NCBI RefSeq assembly: GCF_025947185.1
Contig: NZ_CP110001.1
Location: 4,340,001-4,404,000 of the forward strand
Origin: Flavobacterium sp. N2038
Lineage (GTDB): Bacteria > Bacteroidota > Bacteroidia > Flavobacteriales > Flavobacteriaceae
Reading direction: 5' to 3'
DNA: 64,000 bases
Shown in pieces: positions 1-8,497 of this stretch (the first letter of the stretch is position 1; each line of letters begins with the position of its first letter). Made by a program: the position numbers and the translations under genes. The notes beneath the pieces are model-generated. The model did not search any database. It had not been told where the DNA came from and was given only the letters and a program-made list of their open reading frames with translations.

Positions 1-1149
1 TTTTTACAAGCCCAAAATAGCAAAGACAATTATGTAGTTTTAGTTTCTATGGATGGCTTTCGCTGGGATTATGGCAAACAATTCAATCTTCCAAATTTAA
101 AGCAAATTGAAAAAGAAGGCGTTCATGCCAAATCAATGAAACCATCTTATCCGAGTAAAACCTTTCCAAATCATTATTCTATCGTAACGGGACTTTATCC
201 GGATCATCACGGGATTATCAATAACGTTTTTTATGACGCAGCTTTAAATGAATCTTTCTCATTATCAAGCAATGCAAAAAACGATTCGCGCTTTTATGGC
301 GGGAATCCAATTTGGAATTTAGCCGAACAGCAAGGTGTAAAAACCGCTTCTTTCTTTTGGCCAGGTTCTGATATTGACAAAAGAAATCCAAGTTATTTCA
401 AAAATTACGATGGCAAAATTCCCTACGGCGCTAGAATCGATACGGTTATGAAATGGCTAACGCTTCCAGAAAAACAGCGCCCGCATTTAGTCACTTTATA
501 TTTTGATGAACCAGATCATACTGGTCATAATTTTGGCCCACTTTCTCCTGAAAATAAAAAAATGGTCATCAAAATGGATTCTATAATGGGTGAAATATCT
601 CGAAAATTAGATCAATTACCTATCGGAAAACAAATCAATTTAATCATCGTTTCAGATCACGGAATGGCTAATATCAGTAATGATAAAAAAGTAGCCGTTT
701 TAGATTATTTAAACCCGGAATGGCTGGGTTACAAAGATGTAATTAACCCCATTATGAGTTTACAGGCAAAACCCGGCTATCAGGATTCAATTGCTAATGC
801 TCTAAAAAAAGTACCGCACATTAAATTCTGGAAATCAACTGAGGTTCCTGAAAGATTACATTACGGAACAAATCCGCGTGTGCATGATTTTGTTATTGAA
901 GCCGATAAAGGATGGAGTTTGGTAAGCAAAGAAAGCACTCATATAAAAGGTGGAACACACGGTTATGACAACAATGAAAAAGATATGCACGCGATCTTTT
1001 ATGCAAAAGGTCCCGCATTTAAAATCAATAAAAAAGTAAAAACATTCCAGAATGTTTCCGTTTATCCTTTAATTGCTCATATCCTAGGTTTACAAATTGG
1101 TAAAATTGACGGAAAACTGAGCGATGTAAAATCGATGTTGGCTAATTAA
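1..1149 (+). CDS. Alkaline phosphatase family / nucleotide pyrophosphatase-phosphodiesterase (5' truncated)
   Basis: The reading frame is open from base 1, so the start lies outside the window; the first visible residues (FLQAQ) look like the end of a signal peptide, suggesting an exported protein. The family hydrolyses phosphodiester or pyrophosphate bonds with two metal ions. Visible motifs are the MDGFRWDY opening strand, the SKTFPNHYS nucleophile region (Thr is the expected nucleophile), the metal-binding FDEPDHTGH, SDHGM, and the late GTHGY histidine. The order and spacing fit the ectonucleotide pyrophosphatase (NPP/Type I phosphodiesterase) branch. A strong terminator hairpin follows. 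Family confident, substrate unknown. Confidence 0.88.
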   Translation, partial: FLQAQNSKDNYVVLVSMDGFRWDYGKQFNLPNLKQIEKEGVHAKSMKPSYPSKTFPNHYSIVTGLYPDHHGIINNVFYDAALNESFSLSSNAKNDSRFYGGNPIWNLAEQQGVKTASFFWPGSDIDKRNPSYFKNYDGKIPYGARIDTVMKWLTLPEKQRPHLVTLYFDEPDHTGHNFGPLSPENKKMVIKMDSIMGEISRKLDQLPIGKQINLIIVSDHGMANISNDKKVAVLDYLNPEWLGYKDVINPIMSLQAKPGYQDSIANALKKVPHIKFWKSTEVPERLHYGTNPRVHDFVIEADKGWSLVSKESTHIKGGTHGYDNNEKDMHAIFYAKGPAFKINKKVKTFQNVSVYPLIAHILGLQIGKIDGKLSDVKSMLAN

Positions 1150-1155
1150 GAAATT

Positions 1156-1310
1156 AGAAAATGTGCCAATTTGATAATTAGATAATTTTTGAATTGAAAC
1201 AATTCAACACAAACAATAAACCCGACAGGTTTTAAAAACCTGTCGGGTCTGTCGAAGCAAATTAATTTCAATTCTAATTATCAAATTGGCACATTTCCAC
1301 ATTATCAAAT
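1156..1310. repeat. Nested inverted repeat with central terminator
   Basis: An outer inverted repeat (ATGTGCCAATTTGATAATTA near 1161-1180 and its complement near 1275-1295) encloses a perfect hairpin, ACCCGACAGGT...ACCTGTCGGGT, at about 1219-1247. The hairpin lies between two convergent genes and probably ends transcription from both sides. The outer arms look like a dispersed Flavobacterium intergenic element rather than part of either gene. Confidence 0.6.
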
Positions 1311-2839
1311 TAACTAACCACCTTATAAGTCGGATCTTCAATAACATTAACATTTATAACCGCATCAGCATTTTTTAGCAATTGTCTGCAATCGGCACTT
1401 AAATGTTGCAGCTCAACTTTTTTGTTTAACTGATTGTATTTTTTAGTCAGATTATTTAAAGCTTCAATCGCTGACATATCAGAAACACGGCTTTCTTTAA
1501 AATCTATTATAATATGATCAGGATCATTCTGAATATCAAATTTTTCTAAAAAAGTGGCGGTTGAACCAAAGAATAACGGCCCATAAATTTCGTAATGCTT
1601 TATTCCGTTTTCATCTATAAAATTTCTTGCACGAATCCTTTTAGCACTTTCCCAGGCAAAAACCAGAGCTGAAATAATTACACCAATTAAAACCGCCAAA
1701 GCCAGATTATGCAATACAATTGTAATTACAGCTACCAGAATCCCCACAAAAATATCATGTCTTGGCATTTTATTAATAATCCTGAAACTTGCCCATTCAA
1801 AAGTTGTAATGGCCACCATCATCATAACTCCAACTAAGGCAGCCATTGGCAGTTTTCCAATTACAGGAGCTCCAAAAAGAATAATCAATAAAATAGTCAG
1901 CGCAGCGATAATTCCCGAAAGTCTGGCTCGTGATCCAGCTCCTAGATTCACCAATGTTTGTGCAATCATCGGACAGCCACCCATTCCGTAAAAAAAGCCG
2001 TTTAAGATATTTGAACTTCCTTGTGCGATACATTCTCTATTGCTGTTCCCTCTTGTTCCAGTAATTTCATCAACCAGATTCAGTGTAAGCAAACCTTCAG
2101 TCAGACCAACAGCTGCAACAATGACCGAATAAGGGAATATTACTTTTAAAGTCTCAAAAGAAAATGGAATATTCGGAATATGAAAAGGAGGAAATCCTCC
2201 TTGTACAGACGCAATATCTTCAACTGTTTTGGTTTCAATATTAAACACAATTACCAATGCAAAAACAATCATAATGGCTACTAAAGAAGCTGGAACTGCT
2301 TTTGTAATTTTTGGAAAAAGCAAAACAATTGCTACGGTCAACGCTACAAGCCCCAACATGATATACAAAGGCGTTCCCTGAAGCCACAAAACCTGTCCAT
2401 TTACAATAGTTTTAAACTGCTCCAATTGCGACATGAAAATGACAACAGCCAGTCCGTTTACAAAACCAAACATTACAGGATGAGGAACTAAACGTATAAA
2501 CTTCCCGAGTTTAAAAAGTCCGATGCAGATTTGAACAATTCCGCCTAAAGCGACGGCTGCAAAAACATACTCTATACCATGCGATTTCATTAAAGCAATC
2601 AAAACAATTACAGTTGCTCCCGCTCCTCCCGAAATCATTCCTGGTCTTCCTCCAAAAATAGCCGTAACTAATCCGGCAATAAATGCAGCATACAAACCAA
2701 CCAAAGGCGGAAATCCGGCCAAAATAGCAAACGACAAAGATTCCGGAATCATAGTCATTGCTACTGTTAAACCCGCTAAAATTTCATTTTTGTAATTGAC
2801 TTTTTGAGTAAAATCAAATAGTTGGAACGTTTTTTTCAT
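1310..2839 (-). CDS. SulP family inorganic anion transporter (sulfate permease-like) with STAS domain
   Basis: Predicted inner-membrane transporter of about 509 residues. A longer frame starts at 2869, but the ATG at 2839 (MKKTFQLFD) is preferred because it begins the conserved cytoplasmic N-terminus. The first 400 residues hold 10-14 hydrophobic segments and the typical SulP stretch MTMIPESLSFAILAGFPP. The last 100 residues form a hydrophilic STAS domain (from about HYEIYGPLFF; the DMSAIEAL region corresponds to the usual phosphorylatable loop). SulP proteins carry sulfate, bicarbonate or other anions; the substrate cannot be read from sequence. It stands alone, convergent with the phosphodiesterase. 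Confidence 0.93.
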   Translation of the reverse strand: MKKTFQLFDFTQKVNYKNEILAGLTVAMTMIPESLSFAILAGFPPLVGLYAAFIAGLVTAIFGGRPGMISGGAGATVIVLIALMKSHGIEYVFAAVALGGIVQICIGLFKLGKFIRLVPHPVMFGFVNGLAVVIFMSQLEQFKTIVNGQVLWLQGTPLYIMLGLVALTVAIVLLFPKITKAVPASLVAIMIVFALVIVFNIETKTVEDIASVQGGFPPFHIPNIPFSFETLKVIFPYSVIVAAVGLTEGLLTLNLVDEITGTRGNSNRECIAQGSSNILNGFFYGMGGCPMIAQTLVNLGAGSRARLSGIIAALTILLIILFGAPVIGKLPMAALVGVMMMVAITTFEWASFRIINKMPRHDIFVGILVAVITIVLHNLALAVLIGVIISALVFAWESAKRIRARNFIDENGIKHYEIYGPLFFGSTATFLEKFDIQNDPDHIIIDFKESRVSDMSAIEALNNLTKKYNQLNKKVELQHLSADCRQLLKNADAVINVNVIEDPTYKVVS

Positions 2840-3093
2840 AGAGCACAAAATTAAAAAAATAATGTGCAAAATAAGAACAAACCTCCCTGCAACTGATAAG
2901 CACTAAAGAAGGATACAAGAGTTAAGTCCCTGAATTAACCTAACTGTTCTAAAAGTAAAATAAAAACCAAAAGTATAAAACTAATCATCTTATTTATTAA
3001 TTATTAAACGAAATTGGCATGCAAAGTACTCACAAAAAAGGAAATACAACTACGTACTTACACCTGATTTTCAACAATCAACGAAAATGTAAC

Positions 3094-3306
3094 TTAATCT
3101 AATCTCACACAGGTGTAGCCTAAACAATTTACGTAATCAATTATATTGTCACATTGCAGGTCAATACCTTCAACCCTTAATATTTTATCGCAATCTTCCA
3201 GATCAAAATTTATTTTATAATCCGGAAATTGAGTTTGTATAACGGCAATGATATAATTTTTATCTGATTCTTTCTGGACATTTGTTTTAAAAACTTCGAC
3301 AACCAT
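3094..3306 (-). CDS. Small conserved protein, HMA-like fold
   Basis: A 70-residue protein with an ATG start, no signal peptide and no membrane segment. The beta-alpha-beta pattern (MVVEVFKTNV, IIAVIQTQFP, KINFDLEDCDKILRVEG) resembles the ferredoxin-like fold of heavy-metal-associated domains, but the CxxC metal site is absent. I recall similar 70-residue proteins being common in Bacteroidota; none has a function known to me. It is a lone gene between the SulP gene and a 345-base gene-free stretch. Confidence 0.6.
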   Translation of the reverse strand: MVVEVFKTNVQKESDKNYIIAVIQTQFPDYKINFDLEDCDKILRVEGIDLQCDNIIDYVNCLGYTCVRLD

Positions 3307-3652
3307 AACTATTCATTTAACTCTTTTTCTTAAAAAAGCTCGTGGCATTTAATTTTTTAAAATTAAGCAAAAACTTTCAGAACCAAAATTAAATCATCAG
3401 TAAATTCTTTCTATTTAAAATACTTAAACAACTTCATAGTTTGATAAAAGATGAATAATGGCACATTATATTTATCTCAAAAAATACTATAAAAGATTAT
3501 CCTTTTTAGAAATTAAAAATCATTATTATAATTAGGTCTAAATATATATCAATTCGTTTTTTAATTAAAAAAAAACGTTTATTCAAATAACTTTTCTTAC
3601 TTAAATAATTAAATTCGTACCGTAATGAAACCCCAAACATTATTTTTAAACG
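3307..3652. other. Gene-free AT-rich stretch
   Basis: Very AT-rich. No ORF with coding character, no RNA gene and no strong hairpin was seen. It must contain divergent promoters for the 70-residue gene (minus) and the zinc-ribbon gene (plus). TAAATTCG at 3610-3617 is a near match to the Bacteroidota -7 element for the plus gene, but it has no good -33 partner. Confidence 0.4.
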
Positions 3653-4117
3653 ATGCGTATTTTTAATTTATTTAGAAGATCAGGGATAGTGTGTCCCAGA
3701 TGTCTTGGAAAAGGATTTGTTGACTGGGAAGATATTAGTCGATTAAACAAACAATTAAAATGGGTTCCTGCACCTTGTGCTTATTGCAATGCTACCGGAA
3801 AAACAACCAAAGAAATGCTCTCAAAAGTTGCTGTAGACTGCACCTATCTTACGATCGATTTACCCGATCTGGAAGTCGAAAAAATAAAAAATGGCGATCC
3901 TGAAACCATAGCAAAGGGAAAGCAAAGGGAACTTTTTGTAGACAATCTTATTAAATATGCCGAAAACCTATATTTAACTCAAAATATGGATGCAGAAAAT
4001 ATTGCCAATTTATACTTAAACACACAAGAAGAAAAAGCTCATTTTTCTGTAAATAAAGATGAATTAATAAAATACATTCAGGGAATAATCGAATTAAAAA
4101 AAACGAAACTCAATTAA
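3653..4117 (+). CDS. Hypothetical protein with DnaJ-like CxxC zinc motifs
   Basis: A 154-residue soluble protein. The N-terminus has two CxxC pairs, C14-C17 (CPRCLGKG) and C42-C45 (CAYCNATGK), resembling half of the DnaJ/TSI zinc-finger CxxCxGxG pattern, so it probably binds one zinc ion. The rest is charged and helical with no family I recognise. The first ATG is used. It may be a chaperone-associated or adaptor protein, but nothing around it supports a role. Confidence 0.65.
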   Translation: MRIFNLFRRSGIVCPRCLGKGFVDWEDISRLNKQLKWVPAPCAYCNATGKTTKEMLSKVAVDCTYLTIDLPDLEVEKIKNGDPETIAKGKQRELFVDNLIKYAENLYLTQNMDAENIANLYLNTQEEKAHFSVNKDELIKYIQGIIELKKTKLN

Positions 4118-4338
4118 AAAAAGAAGATTTTCAAAATCAACTCTTTTGCAATTCCTCAGTTGGCAGGCAAAAGCATTAGAACCTTTGTCTCTTTGAACCT
4201 CTTAAAAAAAAGCAAAAACAGGTATAAATACGTATCGCTGCCATTTTATTTAGTGGTAAAATTGCAATGAATAGTTTTTAATTAGAATATTGTTTCTGCA
4301 AGGAAACAGTATAAATTTTGTCACTTTTTTTTTGGAAC

Positions 4339-4388
4339 AAAAAGTGGGATTTCAAATCGCTGGAACCGATTTCGAAATCTCACTTTTT
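4339..4388. repeat. Long imperfect inverted repeat
   Basis: AAAAAGTGGGATTTC (4339-4353) pairs with GAAATCTCACTTTTT (4374-4388), and inner bases extend the stem around a short loop. It is followed by a T-rich run, so it could act as a terminator for the upstream gene or be a remnant of a small palindromic element. Confidence 0.5.
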
Positions 4389-4516
4389 ATTTTTAAAATC
4401 GAACTCCACAGGCATAAATCTTCAAATGTTCTATTTGCATTTTTTTTGAGTTTACTACACTATATTTTTAGATCAAAATGGCAAAATAAACCTTTGCTCC
4501 TTTCTCCTTTTACCAC

Positions 4517-4545
4517 TTTGCATCTCAAAAAAAAAGGTACTTTTG
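4517..4545 (+). promoter_or_regulatory. Consensus Bacteroidota sigma-A promoter
   Basis: TTTG at 4517-4520 is followed after exactly 17 bases by TACTTTTG at 4538-4545, matching the TTTG-N17-19-TAnnTTTG consensus of the Bacteroidota housekeeping sigma factor. It lies 40 bases ahead of the ATG at 4586 and supports that start. Confidence 0.7.
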
Positions 4546-4585
4546 CATCCCGTAAATGCCACGATATTAAAGCCCAGAAATTGAC

Positions 4586-5830
4586 ATGATTCTAGAACAT
4601 TATATTCCGTTTAATAAAGAATTTTTACTTGAGAAACAATTGGCAGCTTTTGCTAAGAATCCTGAAAAAGCAGCCGATTTTAAAAAACTTTTCGATATTA
4701 TCGAACATTATTTTCATTACGAATCTTTTAATCTCAACCGAAACCTAAAGCAAAACTATGCTCTATTCGATCCGGATTTGAGCGAAAAAGAACGTAAACG
4801 ATTTATAGGCAAAAGTAATTTCTCTATTTTTAAAGAAACTTTACTCACGGTTTTAGAACGTGGAAATTATTACAGAATTGATCAGGAGACTTTAACATCG
4901 GCATTTAAAGAATCTGATTTGATTGGTTTGAATCTCGCAATTGATTTTAATGCCTTCAAGGATTTTGAGGTTTATGCCCGGGGTCATCATAAAGCAAAGG
5001 AAAAGGTTAAAAAATATTTTTTCTGGAAAAGAGAAGTTGAAATCGAATATTATGATCGTGTACTTATTTACCTCAATTACAGCGATGCCGAATTTCTACA
5101 TGAGAAGAAAGTCAAATTAGGTAAAATGCCAATCGATCCGGGTTCTATTGCATTGAAAATCTTTAAGCGTGTTCCTAAAAATGATCTCGAAACGATTTTC
5201 CCAAATGCGATTCCTAAAATGTCTATTAAAGACAAAATGCTGCTTTGGGTTCCGGGAATTTTTGGAGGGCTTTCATTATTGAGTGCCAAGGTAATTCCGG
5301 CTTTAATTAATATGTATCAGGCGTATCAAACCGGAGAAACTATAGATTTACTAAACAGTAAAACCTCCTTAAATCAAGGACTAATAGCTCTGGGGATTTT
5401 GTCTGCCTATTGCTTTCGTCAGTATAACAACTTTATAAATAAAAAGATCAGATATTCTAAAATGCTTTCAGACAGCTTGTATTTTAAGAATCTTGGTAAT
5501 AATAGTGGTGCATTTTATTCGCTGTTGAACTCTTCTGAAGAAGAGGTTCTAAAAGAAACCATACTGGCTTATACTTTTTTATATCAAAGTGAAAAGCCAT
5601 TAACAGCCAATGAACTTGATTCTCAAATCGAATCCTGGTTTAAAACCCAATTAAAAACCGATTTGGATTTTGATGTTAATGATGCTTTATTGAAACTAAA
5701 AAACATAGGCTTAGGAATAGAAACAAACGGAAAATGGAGCGTTCTTCCGTTAACCCGGGCACTTATTCAAATTGATCAATTATGGGACAGTATTTTTGAG
5801 TATAATCAGCAACATGAAAAATCTGTTTAG
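4586..5830 (+). CDS. DUF3754 / TMEM143 family membrane protein
   Basis: A 414-residue protein that I place in the DUF3754 family (related to mitochondrial TMEM143) from overall layout: a soluble N-terminal half with the segment IALKIFKRVPKNDLE, then two hydrophobic helices (about residues 214-240 and 266-285, around VPGIFGGLSLLSAKVIPAL and GLIALGILSAYCF), then a soluble C-terminal part with a winged-helix-like sequence. No catalytic motif is seen and the molecular role is unknown. The start is fixed by the promoter just upstream. Confidence 0.75.
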   Translation: MILEHYIPFNKEFLLEKQLAAFAKNPEKAADFKKLFDIIEHYFHYESFNLNRNLKQNYALFDPDLSEKERKRFIGKSNFSIFKETLLTVLERGNYYRIDQETLTSAFKESDLIGLNLAIDFNAFKDFEVYARGHHKAKEKVKKYFFWKREVEIEYYDRVLIYLNYSDAEFLHEKKVKLGKMPIDPGSIALKIFKRVPKNDLETIFPNAIPKMSIKDKMLLWVPGIFGGLSLLSAKVIPALINMYQAYQTGETIDLLNSKTSLNQGLIALGILSAYCFRQYNNFINKKIRYSKMLSDSLYFKNLGNNSGAFYSLLNSSEEEVLKETILAYTFLYQSEKPLTANELDSQIESWFKTQLKTDLDFDVNDALLKLKNIGLGIETNGKWSVLPLTRALIQIDQLWDSIFEYNQQHEKSV

Positions 5831-5833
5831 TTT

Positions 5834-5863
5834 CAGGTAGTCCCAATAGCTATCGGGAACAGA
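5834..5863. repeat. GATAGCTATC-type palindromic repeat
   Basis: GTCCCAATAGCTATCGGGA is an imperfect palindrome just after the stop codon of the DUF3754 gene. A relative (AGTCCGATAACTATTGGGAC) occurs at about 25467-25486. It probably belongs to a dispersed intergenic repeat family. Confidence 0.5.
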
Positions 5864-6004
5864 TTTGATAGCTTTCTTTTGATTTGTATTCCTTTTGTGC
5901 AATCCTTATTTTTAGGGTTTAAAAAAAAGGATTGTACAAATGTACTCAGTCAAACCTAAAAGAAATTTTATTAGATTTACGTAACTAACCTTAAAACCAA
6001 AAAA

Positions 6005-6469
6005 ATGAGAACATTAGACCAATGGTTCGCAGAATATGCCGTAAGTCATCAGAATCCAACAAATAAAGCGATACACTATATTTGTGTTCCGGCGATTTTC
6101 TTTTCGATTGTGGGCTTATTAATGAGCATTCCAAGTGGTATTATTTCTGATTCTCTAAAATTAAATGCGCCAATTATCGAAAACTGGGCTTTTGTTGTCC
6201 TGCTTTTAGTTCTTGTTTTTTATATTAGACTGTCACTTGCTATGGCGATTAAAATTGCTATTTTCTCTGCAATTTGTCTGATTGTAAATTATTATATCGG
6301 TCAGTTTGTTCCATTATGGATATTTTCTATTGGTGTTTTTATAATCGCATGGATCGGACAATTTTACGGTCATAATATCGAAGGTAAAAAACCTTCGTTC
6401 TTAAAAGATCTTCAGTTTTTATTAATTGGACCAGCCTGGGTAGTAGAGAATCTATTTTCCAGAAAATAA
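6005..6469 (+). CDS. DUF962 / Mpo1-like membrane protein
   Basis: A 154-residue integral membrane protein. The opening (LDQWFAEYAVSHQNPTNKAIHYICVP) is the hallmark of DUF962; the conserved histidines (H15 and H24, and a later GHNIEGKKPSFLKDL) are the proposed iron ligands of yeast Mpo1, a 2-hydroxy fatty acid dioxygenase. Four or five membrane helices are seen. Flavobacteria contain hydroxylated sphingolipids and fatty acids, so a role in their breakdown is possible but is inferred only from the family. Confidence 0.85.
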   Translation: MRTLDQWFAEYAVSHQNPTNKAIHYICVPAIFFSIVGLLMSIPSGIISDSLKLNAPIIENWAFVVLLLVLVFYIRLSLAMAIKIAIFSAICLIVNYYIGQFVPLWIFSIGVFIIAWIGQFYGHNIEGKKPSFLKDLQFLLIGPAWVVENLFSRK

Positions 6470-6559
6470 AACTACTTAAAATAATTCACTATCAATTAAC
6501 CTTCAGATAGTTACATTATTTCATTAACTTTATCCTTCTACAAATGCAATGTTGAAAGG

Positions 6560-7300
6560 ATGGATAAAAAAGAAATCAAAATTGAAAATTATGATATTTT
6601 CACCTACAGACGCATAAGACGTGCAATTGGGTATTTGGGTATAAGTCTGCCCATTCTTTTGGTTGGATTTTCTTTAATTTCTTTTTTTCAAACCCAGGTA
6701 CAACCTTCTATAAGTGATTATTATTATACCAATTTAAGAGAAATCTTTACCGGAACTTTATGCGCTGTAGGGCTATTTCTGATTCGGTATAAAGGTCACG
6801 GAAATACTTCTGTCTGGAAAAACGACAATCTACTCACTAATATTGCCGGAATTATGGCTATTGGCGTTGCACTCGTTCCCACAAATCCGACAGACATTTC
6901 ACAAAAAATTTACACTTTTATTCCATCAACACAAAATTGGCTGGGTTGGCTTCATTATGGCTTTGCCGGTATTTTCTTTTTGATTTTAGCTTTGCTTGCT
7001 ATAAATGTTTTTACAATTGGTCAGGCAAACGAAACGGGAGCTCCAAAAAGCATTTTAAACGAAAATAATATATATAAAGTCTGTGGTTATTTAATTCTTG
7101 GAGCTTTAATTATGGTTCCTGTTTCCGGATATTTAAAACTTTTTTCCTTTTCAACCTTAGTTTTTGAAGCAATTGCTCTTTTTGCTTTTGGAATTGCATG
7201 GCTCATAAAGGGCCGGGCTTTAGGCGATCAGGGCAAAATAGGGCAAAAATTATATCAGGAAAATAATGCTGTAGATACTGAAAAAATATTAGAAGAATAA
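6560..7300 (+). CDS. Multi-pass membrane protein of unknown function (DUF998-like)
   Basis: A 246-residue protein with a charged N-terminus and about six hydrophobic segments (starting at residues 22, 54, 86, 126, 170 and 197). The SISDYYYTNLREIFTG loop and the RYKGHG turn are reminiscent of DUF998/Frag1-like membrane proteins, but I cannot assign the family firmly. The gene follows the DUF962 gene by 90 bases on the same strand and may be co-transcribed with it. Confidence 0.7.
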   Translation: MDKKEIKIENYDIFTYRRIRRAIGYLGISLPILLVGFSLISFFQTQVQPSISDYYYTNLREIFTGTLCAVGLFLIRYKGHGNTSVWKNDNLLTNIAGIMAIGVALVPTNPTDISQKIYTFIPSTQNWLGWLHYGFAGIFFLILALLAINVFTIGQANETGAPKSILNENNIYKVCGYLILGALIMVPVSGYLKLFSFSTLVFEAIALFAFGIAWLIKGRALGDQGKIGQKLYQENNAVDTEKILEE

Positions 7301-7405
7301 AAGTTTTTAAAAACGTTCTCATTTTACTTATTAATAACCGAAACTCAAAAATAGGAAGATCTAAAATCAATTTATCCTTTGATGTTTGCAATAAATTAAT
7401 CTATT

Positions 7406-8257
7406 ATGAATGTACAGAAAACAAACGCTTTAAACGTAGAAACCAAGTTTGCTGATTTACCAGGCAGAAAAATTGCTTATCGATCTATAGGCGAAGGAAA
7501 TCCGATTATTTTAATTAACCGTTTTAGAGGAACAATCGATACCTGGGATCCGCTATTTTTGGATTTACTTGCCGAGAAATACAGAGTGATCACTTTTGAT
7601 TATTCAGGAATTGGATATTCGACAGGAATGCTGCCAACAGCTATTAAAGAAGTAGCCAAAGACGTAAAGGATCTTGCTGATTTTCTAAAAATTAAAAAAG
7701 CTGTTTTCATGGGCTGGTCCTATGGCGGATTGGTGACGCAGGCCGCAACATTATTATTTCCAGAACTAGTTACTCAAACAGTTTTGTTAGGAACAGGGCC
7801 TCCGGGCAAAAGAGTGGTTCCGCTTGAACAAGCTTTTCTTGATCGGGCCTTAAAACCAATTAATGATTTTGATGATGAGATCGTACTTTTCTTCGAACCT
7901 TTGTCTGAGGCCAGCAAAAAAGCTGCTAAAGCCTCACATGACCGAATTGCCAAAAGAATTGATATTTCTAAAATTCCATCGACAATGGAAGTTTTTCAAT
8001 TGTATTTTAAAGGTGGTGAAAATGCCGCAGAGGACAAAGATAATTTTAAAGAACAGCTTAAAAAAACCAAAACTCCTATTTTAGTAATTTCCGGAGATCA
8101 CGATATTAGTTTTGCTGCCGAAAACTGGTATCCTTTAACACGACAATTGCCTACAACACAACTTATTGTTTTACCGCAAACAGGACATGCTCCTCATCAT
8201 GAGCATATAAATCTAGTTGTACATTATATTGATACTTTTTTAGAAAACACCAATTAA
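7406..8257 (+). CDS. Alpha/beta hydrolase
   Basis: A 283-residue soluble hydrolase. The nucleophile elbow is GWSYGG (Ser105), the acid is likely the Asp in ISGDHD and the catalytic histidine the one in QTGHAPHH. The oxyanion-hole region reads INRFRGTIDTWDP. The helical cap between strands 6 and 7 spans about residues 130-215. It could be an esterase, haloperoxidase-like or lactonase-type enzyme; the substrate is unknown. The stop is followed by a good terminator. Confidence 0.88.
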   Translation: MNVQKTNALNVETKFADLPGRKIAYRSIGEGNPIILINRFRGTIDTWDPLFLDLLAEKYRVITFDYSGIGYSTGMLPTAIKEVAKDVKDLADFLKIKKAVFMGWSYGGLVTQAATLLFPELVTQTVLLGTGPPGKRVVPLEQAFLDRALKPINDFDDEIVLFFEPLSEASKKAAKASHDRIAKRIDISKIPSTMEVFQLYFKGGENAAEDKDNFKEQLKKTKTPILVISGDHDISFAAENWYPLTRQLPTTQLIVLPQTGHAPHHEHINLVVHYIDTFLENTN

Positions 8258-8295
8258 TATACTAAGAGTTTATTTTTAGAAAATCAGTGTCTCAA

Positions 8296-8333
8296 TAACT
8301 TCTAAAATCCTCTTTAAGGATTTTAGAAGTTTA
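8296..8333 (+). terminator. Intrinsic terminator after the hydrolase gene
   Basis: AACTTCTAAAATCCT pairs with AGGATTTTAGAAGTT around a four-to-five-base loop; the stem has 14-15 pairs. It lies 40 bases after the stop codon of the alpha/beta hydrolase gene. Confidence 0.75.
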
Positions 8334-8497
8334 AAAAATAGAAAATTTAATTCCGCTTTAAAAACCTAAAAATAAATTAATTAATCCAAACAAAATAAAT
8401 CTGAAAAACTTTTTTACTAGCTCTTCCCAACCTTTCTGTAAAATACAAACTCTATAGTTGTATAGCCCCTTTGCTAAAAAACTAAAATTTGTATTTT

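Larger units (their letters stand above)
4118..4585. other. Intergenic region with repeat, hairpin and promoter
   Basis: It holds a dispersed-repeat fragment (AGAACCTTTGTCTCTTTGAA, about 4179-4198), a large imperfect hairpin (4339-4388) and a consensus promoter (4517-4545). An ORF crossing it (4290-4589) spans both the hairpin and the promoter and is judged not to be a gene. Confidence 0.5.

Noticed and set aside
1275..1300. TTGGCACATTTCC near 1285 as a second sigma-54 promoter
   Set aside because: The -12 TTG is missing, and the sequence is one arm of the inverted repeat between two convergent gene ends.
4290..4589. 99-residue plus-strand ORF before the DUF3754 gene
   Set aside because: It runs through a large hairpin and a consensus promoter, has low-complexity Phe/Leu/Lys content, and no recognisable protein features.
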